A DNA stretch of 64,000 nt from Palleronia aestuarii. GTDB taxonomy: Bacteria > Pseudomonadota > Alphaproteobacteria > Rhodobacterales > Rhodobacteraceae. The position numbers were made by a program, and so were the translations under genes. The stretch covers positions 371,886 to 435,885 of the forward strand of contig NZ_QKZL01000001.1 in NCBI RefSeq assembly GCF_003253995.1. The letters are read 5' to 3'. The notes under the pieces were generated by a model that was not told the origin of the DNA, searched no databases, and was given only the letters and a program-made list of their open reading frames with translations. Shown in pieces: positions 56,764 through 64,000 of this stretch; positions within the stretch are counted from its first letter, which is position 1, and the number at the start of each line of letters is the position of its first letter.

Positions 56764-58863
56764 CTAATAGTCAAGAAGCCTGAGTTTCTCCTTGACAAGA
56801 CGTATCTTCGACAGCGCCTCTCCGTGGTTCTCCGCAAGTTCCGCAAACTCATTGAATCTCGCCAGCTCCCGCCGCATGAGGGATCGCTCCACATTCGAGA
56901 CACCCTTATCCTCCAAGATTTCGGGACGTGGTGTAACGATGAAGTCATAGATTAACGCGCGTTCCTTACCTGGAAATCTCCGTAAGACGCGGCCACGCCG
57001 CTGAATGAATTCTTTGGGGTTGGTTGAAGAGGCAAGGATGTAGGCTGTTTGCGTCATGGGGACATCTACACCCTCGTCCAGGCATCGAATAGCCAATAGA
57101 ACCTGGAGGTCGCCGGCTGCGAATTGATCTAACAGTCGGCTTCGCTCATCGTTGCTTTCTTCCGATGTGAATTTATTGGCACGCAGCCCCAGCCCTGAAC
57201 CAATCCTCTCAAGAGCTGTATCGATATATCTCTTCTCTTCTTCCTTGCTATCGCCGCAATATATCAGCGTATGGCGAACGTCCCCCTGCTCCTTCAACAG
57301 GCCGAGCAGCGCAGGGAGCTTGCTTTTCGCTTTGCCGATTAGCCGCGCACGGCGAATCAGAAGTTTCTTGAGAGCCTCGCTGCCGTCCTTGTCATCAGGC
57401 TTTTCTCCTTGTGCAAAGAGCTTACTGATTTGCAGGGAGAGCTCATCATATTCCAGCTGCTCCTCATCATCAAAATGAACGAGAACCGGGTAGTAGAAGT
57501 AGCGGCAAAGAAATCCGCCCTTAATCGCTTTGTCGAGCCCAAACTCCAGTACGGTCTCACCGAAGTAATTCTTGAGCTCGGTCGATCCCTCCTCATCGCC
57601 GGCGCGATCTGGCGTCGCAGAAAGTCCAAGTCGGAAATTGGCGTTCGCAGGTAAGGAGGCTAGAGCGTTTCGGGCTCCGAGGTTGTGCATTTCGTCACCG
57701 ACGAAAAGCAGATGGCCTGGCGCCTGCTCGATTAGCCCTTGAAAGGGCTTGTCACGCAGAGATGCGTTCACAACAATCAACATGCCGTGCTGCTTCACCT
57801 TGGCACGGAGATCGTTGAGAAGGCCCTGCGCTTCATTCATCCAGCGCATTACACCGCCATAACACAGGACAGGCTCGTACCCGAACTCTCTGGCCTCCTT
57901 GGCCCACTGCTCGGCGAGGTGTTGGTATGGCACAGCGATGATGGTTAGAAGCTCTGCTTGCTTTTTCGTAACATAGTCATTCAGGCGGGTCACGGTCGTG
58001 AGTGCAGTCACCGTCTTGCCGGTGCCTGTTGCCATGTGAAGAAGCCCTTTGCCGTTATTCTTGAACCAGTTCCTGATGCCCTCTTCCTGATAGTCGCGAA
58101 GCCGGCCGTTATTCAAGAAGTGCGGCGGGACACGTGGAGACTGGGGCTCCTTTTCTGGAGATGCGTCGGGAAAGAGATCGTAGTGCCGAGACGATCGGCG
58201 CGCCTGCTCAACGAAAGCACTTAGATCAGCTGCTCTTGGGTCGTGAACTGCGAGGTTCGGGTCTCGGCCCTGCCACATGCGCCCAAAGGACGCTTCGATG
58301 GCATCGTTGCGCTGCTCACTTTCTTCAGAATACCAGTCGCAAAAGACGCTAAAAGCCTCCCAATTGGTGCGCGCGCCGCCCGTCAGATTGTATGAGCCCA
58401 AAAACCCAACGCGGTTTCCTTCATCATCGCTGAACTGCCCCTGCTTCGCGTGCATAATGCCCGAAAGCCGGTTGCGCGGGATACCGATCTTGAAGGTAAG
58501 GACTTCGTCGATAATCAGCCATCCCAAGGCTTCCCGCGTACGCTGGGTCAGGCCAGCAAATAGTTCGTGATAGGAGCGAGAGATAACTTTTCGAATGCGC
58601 TCTTCCCGGCAGGCGCCATTGTCGGCGAGCACCCTGAAGTCATCTTCCGTGAGTTCGGGCGAGATGATCCAGCGCGCCTTTCCGCCGCGCAAAGCAAACT
58701 CTGCCATCCCATGCGCGGCATCCCGTAGCCATGCGGTACTGAAATAGCCGACTGCGACGTCGTAGGTGAACGCCCGCTCAAGGACAGGATCGAAAAACTC
58801 AGCGATGGGATCGTGCTCGCTGGTCGTCACATAGAAGGGTAGAGAAATATCCTTCAGGCTCAT
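56764..58863 (-). CDS. Dnd-associated restriction enzyme: PLD plus SF2 helicase
   Basis: The protein has 699 residues. The N-terminal third is a phospholipase-D-like nuclease domain with HAK at 138-140 and GSYNLTGG at about 156-163. An SF2 helicase follows: Walker A ATGTGKT (278-284), DEMH at 390-393 in place of DEAH, GLSATPDR, and motif VI QRRGRVLRR. It matches the family named DNA phosphorothioation system restriction enzyme. It should cut invading DNA lacking sulfur. Two bases separate it from the sigma-like gene. Confidence 0.87.
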   Translation of the reverse strand: MSLKDISLPFYVTTSEHDPIAEFFDPVLERAFTYDVAVGYFSTAWLRDAAHGMAEFALRGGKARWIISPELTEDDFRVLADNGACREERIRKVISRSYHELFAGLTQRTREALGWLIIDEVLTFKIGIPRNRLSGIMHAKQGQFSDDEGNRVGFLGSYNLTGGARTNWEAFSVFCDWYSEESEQRNDAIEASFGRMWQGRDPNLAVHDPRAADLSAFVEQARRSSRHYDLFPDASPEKEPQSPRVPPHFLNNGRLRDYQEEGIRNWFKNNGKGLLHMATGTGKTVTALTTVTRLNDYVTKKQAELLTIIAVPYQHLAEQWAKEAREFGYEPVLCYGGVMRWMNEAQGLLNDLRAKVKQHGMLIVVNASLRDKPFQGLIEQAPGHLLFVGDEMHNLGARNALASLPANANFRLGLSATPDRAGDEEGSTELKNYFGETVLEFGLDKAIKGGFLCRYFYYPVLVHFDDEEQLEYDELSLQISKLFAQGEKPDDKDGSEALKKLLIRRARLIGKAKSKLPALLGLLKEQGDVRHTLIYCGDSKEEEKRYIDTALERIGSGLGLRANKFTSEESNDERSRLLDQFAAGDLQVLLAIRCLDEGVDVPMTQTAYILASSTNPKEFIQRRGRVLRRFPGKERALIYDFIVTPRPEILEDKGVSNVERSLMRRELARFNEFAELAENHGEALSKIRLVKEKLRLLDY

Positions 58864-58865
58864 GC

Positions 58866-61694
58866 TCAGACCCCGAAGTCACCTAGCAGCTTATCGAGGA
58901 TTTCGTCCTCACTGCTTGTATCGTTGATTGCGGCAATGGGGTGTTTCAGGTATGGATCCAGATCAGTGTAGTCCGACGCCCCGTGGAGCGCGAGGAAATC
59001 CCTCAGCCTTCCTAGACCACCGTCTGTCCCTATCCCCTCATCAAGCGCTACGTCTCGAACTTCAAGATATGCAGAAACTTCTGGCGGCTCTTCGCGCAGG
59101 TGGAGGACGTCTCCTTTGATCTCGAAGTCCTTGTACCCTGACAAAAAGCCCTTGAGCGGGCGCGTGTGATACTCCCCGAAGATCGGGGAGATCAGCTCGG
59201 CAAGCGCAAGTGCAGACCTTGGTCCGGGAGACAGTGCGAGACAACAGCTGGTGTGGAGCTGCTGCTGACGCTGTTCGTCTCCGAACACTCGGTCGGTCAG
59301 ATCATAGTGTCCGCGTCCGACGGACACGGCGAATGGAGAGTTATCGAGACTGGTTGCAATCGAAGTCAAGAAGGTGTCGCGCCGTCCCTCCAGCGCTTCA
59401 GCAATCTCTTCCAGCGAGAGCGCCCGGCCCGCTTCGGAGAGCACCGCGATGATTTCCTCATTCAGCCCCAAGAAACCTTGGCCGGACGAGAAGCTGGTCA
59501 GGCCGACCATCAAGCCTCGCCTGACATCGAACCTTTCATCGTCCTGCAGAATTCCCAGCAGCATATAGTAGTCAAACTGGGTACCGTATTGCTCCGTTGT
59601 CCCCTGGAAGTGCTCTGAGAAAAGGATCTTGACGCTCACAAATTCACCGCGGACTGTCAAAGCGTCATAAACCGTATTCCTGATGGCTTCGATATCCTCT
59701 TCGCTCAGACTAAGATTTTCGTATAGATCGTAAGTTCCACGTGCAACAATAAGTACTTCCTCAAGGCCACCGAGCACTGATCCAATTTGCTGAATACTAT
59801 CATCTTTGCCGAAAATCTCGTGATTGACCGCCCTTATCTCCTTGCAGTGAAGTGCGTGTCCAGCTTTGCGCAGAATTAAAATATATCGTGCCGACGCGGG
59901 CAGCCGCGGCGCTGAGGCTATGAGATCATCTTCAATGGTCGCATCAAAACTATCTGCGAGCTCCGCTCTTATCCCGTCAAGCGTGAGATCGGGAAAGTGT
60001 TCCGCTACACTGGAGACGCGAATTGGCAAGGATTGTTTCAACACGGCATCGACTAGACGCTGCCTAACCGAGCCCGCAAGGATTTCTGGCTCTTCCGGCA
60101 ACTCAAGCATATAGCGTTCAAGTATCCATCCTGCTTCAGTCTGGACACTCTCACTCTCCAGAAACTGCTTGACTCCACCATAAGATATGTCGATCGCCAA
60201 GCGCTGTCCGGGCGTAAGGCTTTTTGCAGCAGAACCTATCTGCTCATCGGTAATGATCTTGCGGTTAGAAAATATGAGGTCGATGGTGTCTTCCGACTCT
60301 AAGGCTGCGGAAAGCGCCTTCATCACTTTTTTGTTGCGCATCTTGCGCAGAGCTTTTGCTTCGATCTGACGGATGCGCTCGCGTGTAACGCCGTAGTCAC
60401 CGGATATGCGCTCAAGTGTTTCAGGCTCGCCACCGTCTAGGGCGTAACGTCGCTTTATTACTTCCTGCTCACGGGCAGTGAGTTCAGCCAAGACACGTGG
60501 CATGATCTGGCTGATCGAAGCACCCCAGACTGCTGCAGGGTCTGACTTACTCAGCGCGGAAAGGTCGACAGCCTCAAAAGCGAGGACTGCGGCTAGCTCT
60601 TCTTTTCTTAAAGGGCGCTGCTCAAGCACTTGCCTGACAATCGGGATACACTCTTCTCTGATACCGAGGGCTTTGACGCGTTCCGCCACAATGTCGTCAG
60701 TGATACGCGCCAACTCCTGTAGCGACTTGCGCCCACAGTTCTTTTGGCTTCCCAGATGGTGGAGCGTATCGCCAAAAGCGCTGAGGAACTCCGAAAACGG
60801 AACGGGATCTTCCGAGTACGTATTCAGAAGTAGATTTTTCAGACGAACTGAAGGATAGCGGTCCAGGATTTCGTCGGGGAAAAGTAACCCCTGGAAGAGG
60901 CGCTGCGCGGCCTCATACGCCCGCTGTCTTTCAGCGCTGTCGTCAAGCTCCTCAGCAGAGCTATCCGAAGGGACACTATTCGTGAAACTAATTCCTCCAG
61001 AAGCGAAGGCTGCCACAACAAGCTTATGCAGCTCGGAGACAGACTTTCTGCCGAGGTTCTGAACGTGTTTTTGGAAATAGACGCGCGCCTGTTCTGGATC
61101 ACGCATGTAGTCGGCCACAGTGTTAATAGGAAGTTCCTTCGAGCCGCCAATCGCGTTGCGAAGACGCACGGAGCATTCGCTCTCTGCGACAAGGTCCTTG
61201 ATCTTGATCTCGAGCGCGGAGGCGACCTCCGGTAGTGGGCCTGGTACTCTGTCTTGCTCGGGTGCGCGCTCTACGCGCGCCTCGATACTATGTTGTTCGA
61301 ACGTCTCCTGCCGAGCCATCGAGACCATCAGGCGTGAGCTGCCCTCCGAGACCCTGCTCCCAGGGCGCTCCTCCATCAAAGCCTTTTCCAGGTTCTGCAC
61401 AGTGACCTGATCGACCTCGTCGACGGCTTCCGCATGCCTTGTCAGCAGGAGGGGGTCGTTATCTTCAACCAGCTTTGTCCGGCTTGGCTCTTCGACATGG
61501 CTTGAGTCAGCGCTTGGCTCCTGAGGGCGCCTCTCGTCGAGCCCGGATTCTGAACGCGGCATCGACTCCGCAGCCGTCGACTCATCGCTGCGCTGATCTG
61601 CACTTGGTACGGCTGCCGGACTCGGGTCCCGCCTCGAAAACGATGTCGGAAACTGGAACAAGCTTGATAATTTCTTGGCGAAGGCTGACAGCAT
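58866..61694 (-). CDS. Alpha-CTD-like and sigma-70 region 4-like protein of the Dnd island
   Basis: The protein has 942 residues and is the first gene of the minus-strand operon. After a disordered, Pro/Ser-rich N-terminus come two RNA-polymerase alpha-CTD-like segments (about 157-232, with NLGRKSVSELHKLV; about 284-345, with CGRKSLQELAR). A sigma-70 region 4.2 module follows (about 402-455: LTAREQEVIKRRYALDGG and GVTRERIRQIEAKALRKMR). The remaining 480 residues contain several winged-helix-like repeats. It may be a DNA-binding sensor or a transcription hijacker. No enzymatic motif is seen. Confidence 0.75.
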   Translation of the reverse strand: MLSAFAKKLSSLFQFPTSFSRRDPSPAAVPSADQRSDESTAAESMPRSESGLDERRPQEPSADSSHVEEPSRTKLVEDNDPLLLTRHAEAVDEVDQVTVQNLEKALMEERPGSRVSEGSSRLMVSMARQETFEQHSIEARVERAPEQDRVPGPLPEVASALEIKIKDLVAESECSVRLRNAIGGSKELPINTVADYMRDPEQARVYFQKHVQNLGRKSVSELHKLVVAAFASGGISFTNSVPSDSSAEELDDSAERQRAYEAAQRLFQGLLFPDEILDRYPSVRLKNLLLNTYSEDPVPFSEFLSAFGDTLHHLGSQKNCGRKSLQELARITDDIVAERVKALGIREECIPIVRQVLEQRPLRKEELAAVLAFEAVDLSALSKSDPAAVWGASISQIMPRVLAELTAREQEVIKRRYALDGGEPETLERISGDYGVTRERIRQIEAKALRKMRNKKVMKALSAALESEDTIDLIFSNRKIITDEQIGSAAKSLTPGQRLAIDISYGGVKQFLESESVQTEAGWILERYMLELPEEPEILAGSVRQRLVDAVLKQSLPIRVSSVAEHFPDLTLDGIRAELADSFDATIEDDLIASAPRLPASARYILILRKAGHALHCKEIRAVNHEIFGKDDSIQQIGSVLGGLEEVLIVARGTYDLYENLSLSEEDIEAIRNTVYDALTVRGEFVSVKILFSEHFQGTTEQYGTQFDYYMLLGILQDDERFDVRRGLMVGLTSFSSGQGFLGLNEEIIAVLSEAGRALSLEEIAEALEGRRDTFLTSIATSLDNSPFAVSVGRGHYDLTDRVFGDEQRQQQLHTSCCLALSPGPRSALALAELISPIFGEYHTRPLKGFLSGYKDFEIKGDVLHLREEPPEVSAYLEVRDVALDEGIGTDGGLGRLRDFLALHGASDYTDLDPYLKHPIAAINDTSSEDEILDKLLGDFGV

Positions 61695-61798
61695 GGATAC
61701 TAACTTGCTACCTCTTAATTTCTTCGTGCCTTCTCAGCGCGGGTTGTGCTTCGGTAAGTTATCTGACGTCGATTTGTGCGTAAACCTTCAGCGTGGCG

Positions 61799-62026
61799 TC
61801 AGTTGGGCAAGAGTCTCACACGCAAACCGCATCTTGTGCGGTGCACGAGCCGCAGAAGCTCCAGCATTGAGCGCATTTGGCCGTTGTCAACTTCGCCCTC
61901 GCCCCTCGTGAGTCCGGCATCGATTATCGCGCGCTTAGCACCTTCCTAGGCAGTGAACGCCAGGATCGCCTCGAAGTCGTGCGCCGGCATGCGGAAGAAG
62001 CCGTCCTCCAGCAGTTGTGAGGCCAT
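61799..62026 (-). pseudogene. Broken DUF6127-like phage/GTA protein
   Basis: Reading from the ATG at 62026 gives MASQLLEDGFFRMPAHDFEA, which stops at a TAG (61946-61948) after 26 residues. The same frame then continues GAKRAIIDAGLTRGEGEVDNG and RSMLELLRLVHRT to a stop at 61799. The pattern, early stop included, fits a DUF6127-type tail-module protein that normally ends in a membrane helix, now lost. It follows the DUF2793 gene by 12 bases. It marks old flanking DNA at the island right edge. Confidence 0.6.
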
Positions 62027-62038
62027 GGCGTGCCTTGC

Positions 62039-63115
62039 TCAGCCGATCTTCATGCCCCAGAAGGACGTCTGGTCGGCGGCGAAGTAGCCGTCCGCGGCGC
62101 GAAAGTTGCCCTGCAGTTCAACGGTGTCGCCGGCGGTGAGCGCGACCATTGTCTGCAGCCAAAGCGCTGTCGCCTCCGAGACGTGTGCCCCGCTGATCTC
62201 TCCGAAAGAGCCGCGGATCTCGGTGGCGCCGTTCAGCACGAGCCGCCCGCTCATCCGCGCCGACGTGCTGGCGTTGACCTTGTAGAGCAGCGTCGCGCCG
62301 AAGAGGTAGGTGCCGTCCACCGGCGCCACGAAGCGGTTGTTCGCGGCGTCGAAGGAGCCCTGGTCGTTGTAGTCGGTATTGTTGAGGCCGATCTTCGTCC
62401 AGGTGCCGATGCCGACATAGTTGTCGTAGTTCGTGTACGCCTTGAACCGGGGCAGCCGGGGCTGGTCGACGATGCCGGTGGCGTTGTCGACGCTGAGCCC
62501 GTCGAAGAAGGTACTGCCGTCGGCCGAGACCGCGAGGCGGAAGCGGTCGGAGCCGAACAGCCCCACCAGCGCCTTTGTGACGAAGTCGGTCTGCAGGGTC
62601 AGCCCGAGATCGTCGCCTGCGGCCTCCTTGTTCATGGTGTAGAACAGATCCCCCGTGCCGCCCTCGGCCATGGTTTTCGCCGTCCAGAGCGCGGCGTTCA
62701 GCTTGGCCGAGAACGGGTTCGACGCATCCGCCATCGTGCCCAGCCCGAGGAGCGCGAGGTTCTGCAACGCCGTCGGGGTTGTGCCGATCCAGCCCGCGCC
62801 GTCGTAGACCAGCAGCAGCCCTTCGTCCTCGACCCACGCCCGCCAGCCGGTCCGCGGCGGCAGGCGCAGCCAGGCGCCGTCGGTCCAAAGCGCGACGTTC
62901 AGGTCCCAGCCCGCCCAGTCGCCCGTCGCGCCCGAGGCGACGATGTAGCGGTCACCGTCGTCGGGGCTCGTTGGGGGTGTTGCCAGATCGCGGTCGAGGA
63001 CCGAGAGCTGAACGAGCGCGTCGAGGATGCGCAGCGCCTCGTTGTGGGTGACGTGCTTCTGGGCCTGCGCCGCGAGGATGTAGGGCAGCAGGAGATGGGT
63101 CGTGGCGTCGGACAT
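62039..63115 (-). CDS. DUF2793 domain protein with C1q-like C-terminus
   Basis: The protein has 358 residues. Residues 1-110 are DUF2793 (HLLLPYILAAQAQKHVTHNEA, PPDGDRY-like blocks), found next to gene-transfer-agent and phage tail genes in Rhodobacterales. The C-terminal 130 residues look like a C1q/TNF jelly roll (FVAPVDGTYLFGATLL and the ending SFWGMKIG), typical of receptor-binding tips. It is probably a tail or cell-adhesion component. It follows the host-specificity gene by ten bases. Confidence 0.8.
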   Translation of the reverse strand: MSDATTHLLLPYILAAQAQKHVTHNEALRILDALVQLSVLDRDLATPPTSPDDGDRYIVASGATGDWAGWDLNVALWTDGAWLRLPPRTGWRAWVEDEGLLLVYDGAGWIGTTPTALQNLALLGLGTMADASNPFSAKLNAALWTAKTMAEGGTGDLFYTMNKEAAGDDLGLTLQTDFVTKALVGLFGSDRFRLAVSADGSTFFDGLSVDNATGIVDQPRLPRFKAYTNYDNYVGIGTWTKIGLNNTDYNDQGSFDAANNRFVAPVDGTYLFGATLLYKVNASTSARMSGRLVLNGATEIRGSFGEISGAHVSEATALWLQTMVALTAGDTVELQGNFRAADGYFAADQTSFWGMKIG

Positions 63116-63125
63116 GGGATGGCCT

Positions 63126-63715
63126 TCAGAGTATCAGCGTGACGGTCTTGGGCGCGCCCCGCCCGACGAGGGCGGAGAGCTGGTAGATGCGAATGTCGAG
63201 CGTGTCGCCGGGGCCGAGCGGACCGCCCCAATCGGCGGTCTGCTGGGCGGCCGTGTAGACCGCGCTGGTGGTGGCAGTGCTCAGCACCCGCTTCACGTTG
63301 GCGCCGTCGAGAATCTCGACTTCGTAGACTTCGTGTTCTTCGGCCAGCGGCACCTCCAGCCCGCCCCAGCTGTCGGCCGCGAGCGCGCGCGACCGGCGTG
63401 TCCAGCGGATCGTCAGATCGCCGGGCGCGCGATGCCTGCGCCACGGCTGCTCGACATGGGCCACGGAGAACGGCCGCAGCCCCGCGCCCGCGGGCGTGAA
63501 GGCCTGCGCCACATAGGTCTCGTCGCTGACCGGGCGGCTCGCGGGGCCGATGCGCCAGTTCCACGGGATGCCGATGTCCGCCTCGGCGATCGGCAGCGAG
63601 GCGAGGCTGTCGTCGAGCACCACCACCCGCGCGCCGGCGGGCGCGGGATTGCCCATGACGCCTTCCGTGCCGCGCTGGCCGCGGAGCAGCCGGGTGAGCC
63701 GATACCGGCCCGGGG
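63126..63715 (-). pseudogene. Host-specificity (GTA orf15-like) protein, C-terminal piece cut by an IS
   Basis: About 196 C-terminal residues remain. They end in the fold seen in GTA tail TIM-barrel proteins (ETYVAQAFTPAGAG and ALVGRGAPKTVTLIL). The 5' part is interrupted at 63716 by an insertion sequence; what looks like an ORF start beyond that is antisense of the transposase. The gene is therefore broken here, unless an intact copy lies elsewhere. The rest of the cluster should lie beyond the window end on the minus strand. Confidence 0.8.
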
Positions 63716-64000
63716 GGCCTTGTTGCGCAAATCTCCTGACGGAGGGACTTCCCCTTTCTTCGTTTGAGGTCAGCCGACGGGCTGCGTGACGGGGATGCCG
63801 AGGGCGGTGAAGCGGTTGAGGATGGCGATGCGAACTTGGAGTTCGGCGGTCTGGCGGTCGAAGTCGCGGGACATGAGCTTCTGACCGAGGAGCTTCATGC
63901 AGTTCATCTTGGTCTCGACGCGGCTTCGACGGTGGTAGCCGGACCACCTTCTCCAGAGCGTCCGACCGAAGCGTTTGATGGCGCGCAGGGCCTCGTTTCT
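63716..64000 (-). mobile_element. IS5-family (IS903-type) element, right end
   Basis: The end starts at 63716 with GGCCTTGTTGCGCAAATC, an 18-base terminal repeat close to the IS903 end GGCTTTGTTGAATAAATC. The nine bases before it (GGCCCGGGG, 63707-63715) would be the target duplication if this group rule holds. The left end is outside the window. Confidence 0.85.
63771..64000 (-). CDS. IS5-family transposase, C-terminal part
   Basis: The partial protein has 75 codons in the window, running off its end. The C-terminal block YHRRSRVETKMNCMKLLGQ, then RDFDRQTAELQVRI and ALGIPVTQPVG, is typical of IS5-group transposases in Rhodobacterales; the glutamate in RSRVETKMN is the E of DDE. The stop lies 55 bases inside the terminal repeat. 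Confidence 0.9.

Noticed and set aside
63716..63947. N-terminal extension of the host-specificity protein
   Set aside because: The sequence is the antisense of the IS transposase, so the frame only looks continuous.

Overview
The window is chromosomal DNA of a high-GC alphaproteobacterium, almost certainly of the Rhodobacterales (Rhodobacteraceae). The evidence is the dusB(nifR3)-ntrB-ntrC-ntrY-ntrX order, an NtrC without the sigma-54 GAFTGA loop, fused ispDF, an Usg protein, a phosphatidylserine/phosphatidylcholine lipid cluster and the tail end of a gene-transfer-agent-like gene set.

Layout. 1-7.3 kb: hisI, gluQ-RS, trmFO, a membrane diguanylate cyclase, gyrA and usg. Between trmFO and the cyclase lies an array of twelve GTACA-like units at an exact 11-bp period. 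7.4-11.2 kb: a small periplasmic protein, a polyamine block (speE, a 2H phosphoesterase, speD) and rplM-rpsI with a clear terminator. 11.3-18.1 kb: a lipoprotein sugar dehydrogenase, a methyltransferase-acetyltransferase fusion next to pssA and psd (serine to ethanolamine to choline headgroups), an ornithine/lysine decarboxylase, and a diheme cytochrome c with cytochrome c'. 18.3-21.6 kb: a RatA/COQ10 protein, an Ala/Thr-rich hypothetical, and cinA-pgpA-ispDF. 21.7-29.8 kb: the dusB-ntrBC and ntrYX nitrogen two-component block with a hydrolase at the end. 29.9-37.5 kb: trkA-trkH potassium uptake, hfq-hflX, dsbB with a DedA-like gene, tRNA-Leu(CAA) and an AI-2E family transporter. 37.7-40.8 kb: a four-gene type III polyketide synthase operon.

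41-61.7 kb is a genomic island with looser composition. It starts with an AlpA-like DNA-binding protein. A helicase plus ParB-like pair follows. Next is a complete DNA phosphorothioation system: dndA divergent from dndBCDE, with the associated methyltransferase. Last is a convergent five-gene operon that replaces the usual dndFGH restriction genes: a Dnd-associated small protein, an SMC-like ATPase with a CxC hook, a 65-residue protein, a PLD-helicase restriction enzyme, and a 942-residue protein joining RNA-polymerase alpha-CTD-like and sigma-70 region 4-like modules. This cassette is the most interesting system here. A plausible reading is that DndABCDE mark self DNA with sulfur and the minus-strand operon attacks unmarked DNA, with the helicase/ParB-like pair as a possible extra effector.

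61.8-64 kb holds phage or gene-transfer-agent tail remnants on the minus strand: a broken DUF6127-like gene, a DUF2793-C1q-like protein, and the C-terminus of a host-specificity protein cut by an IS5-family (IS903-type) element that runs off the window. No CRISPR array, rRNA gene or integrase was seen.
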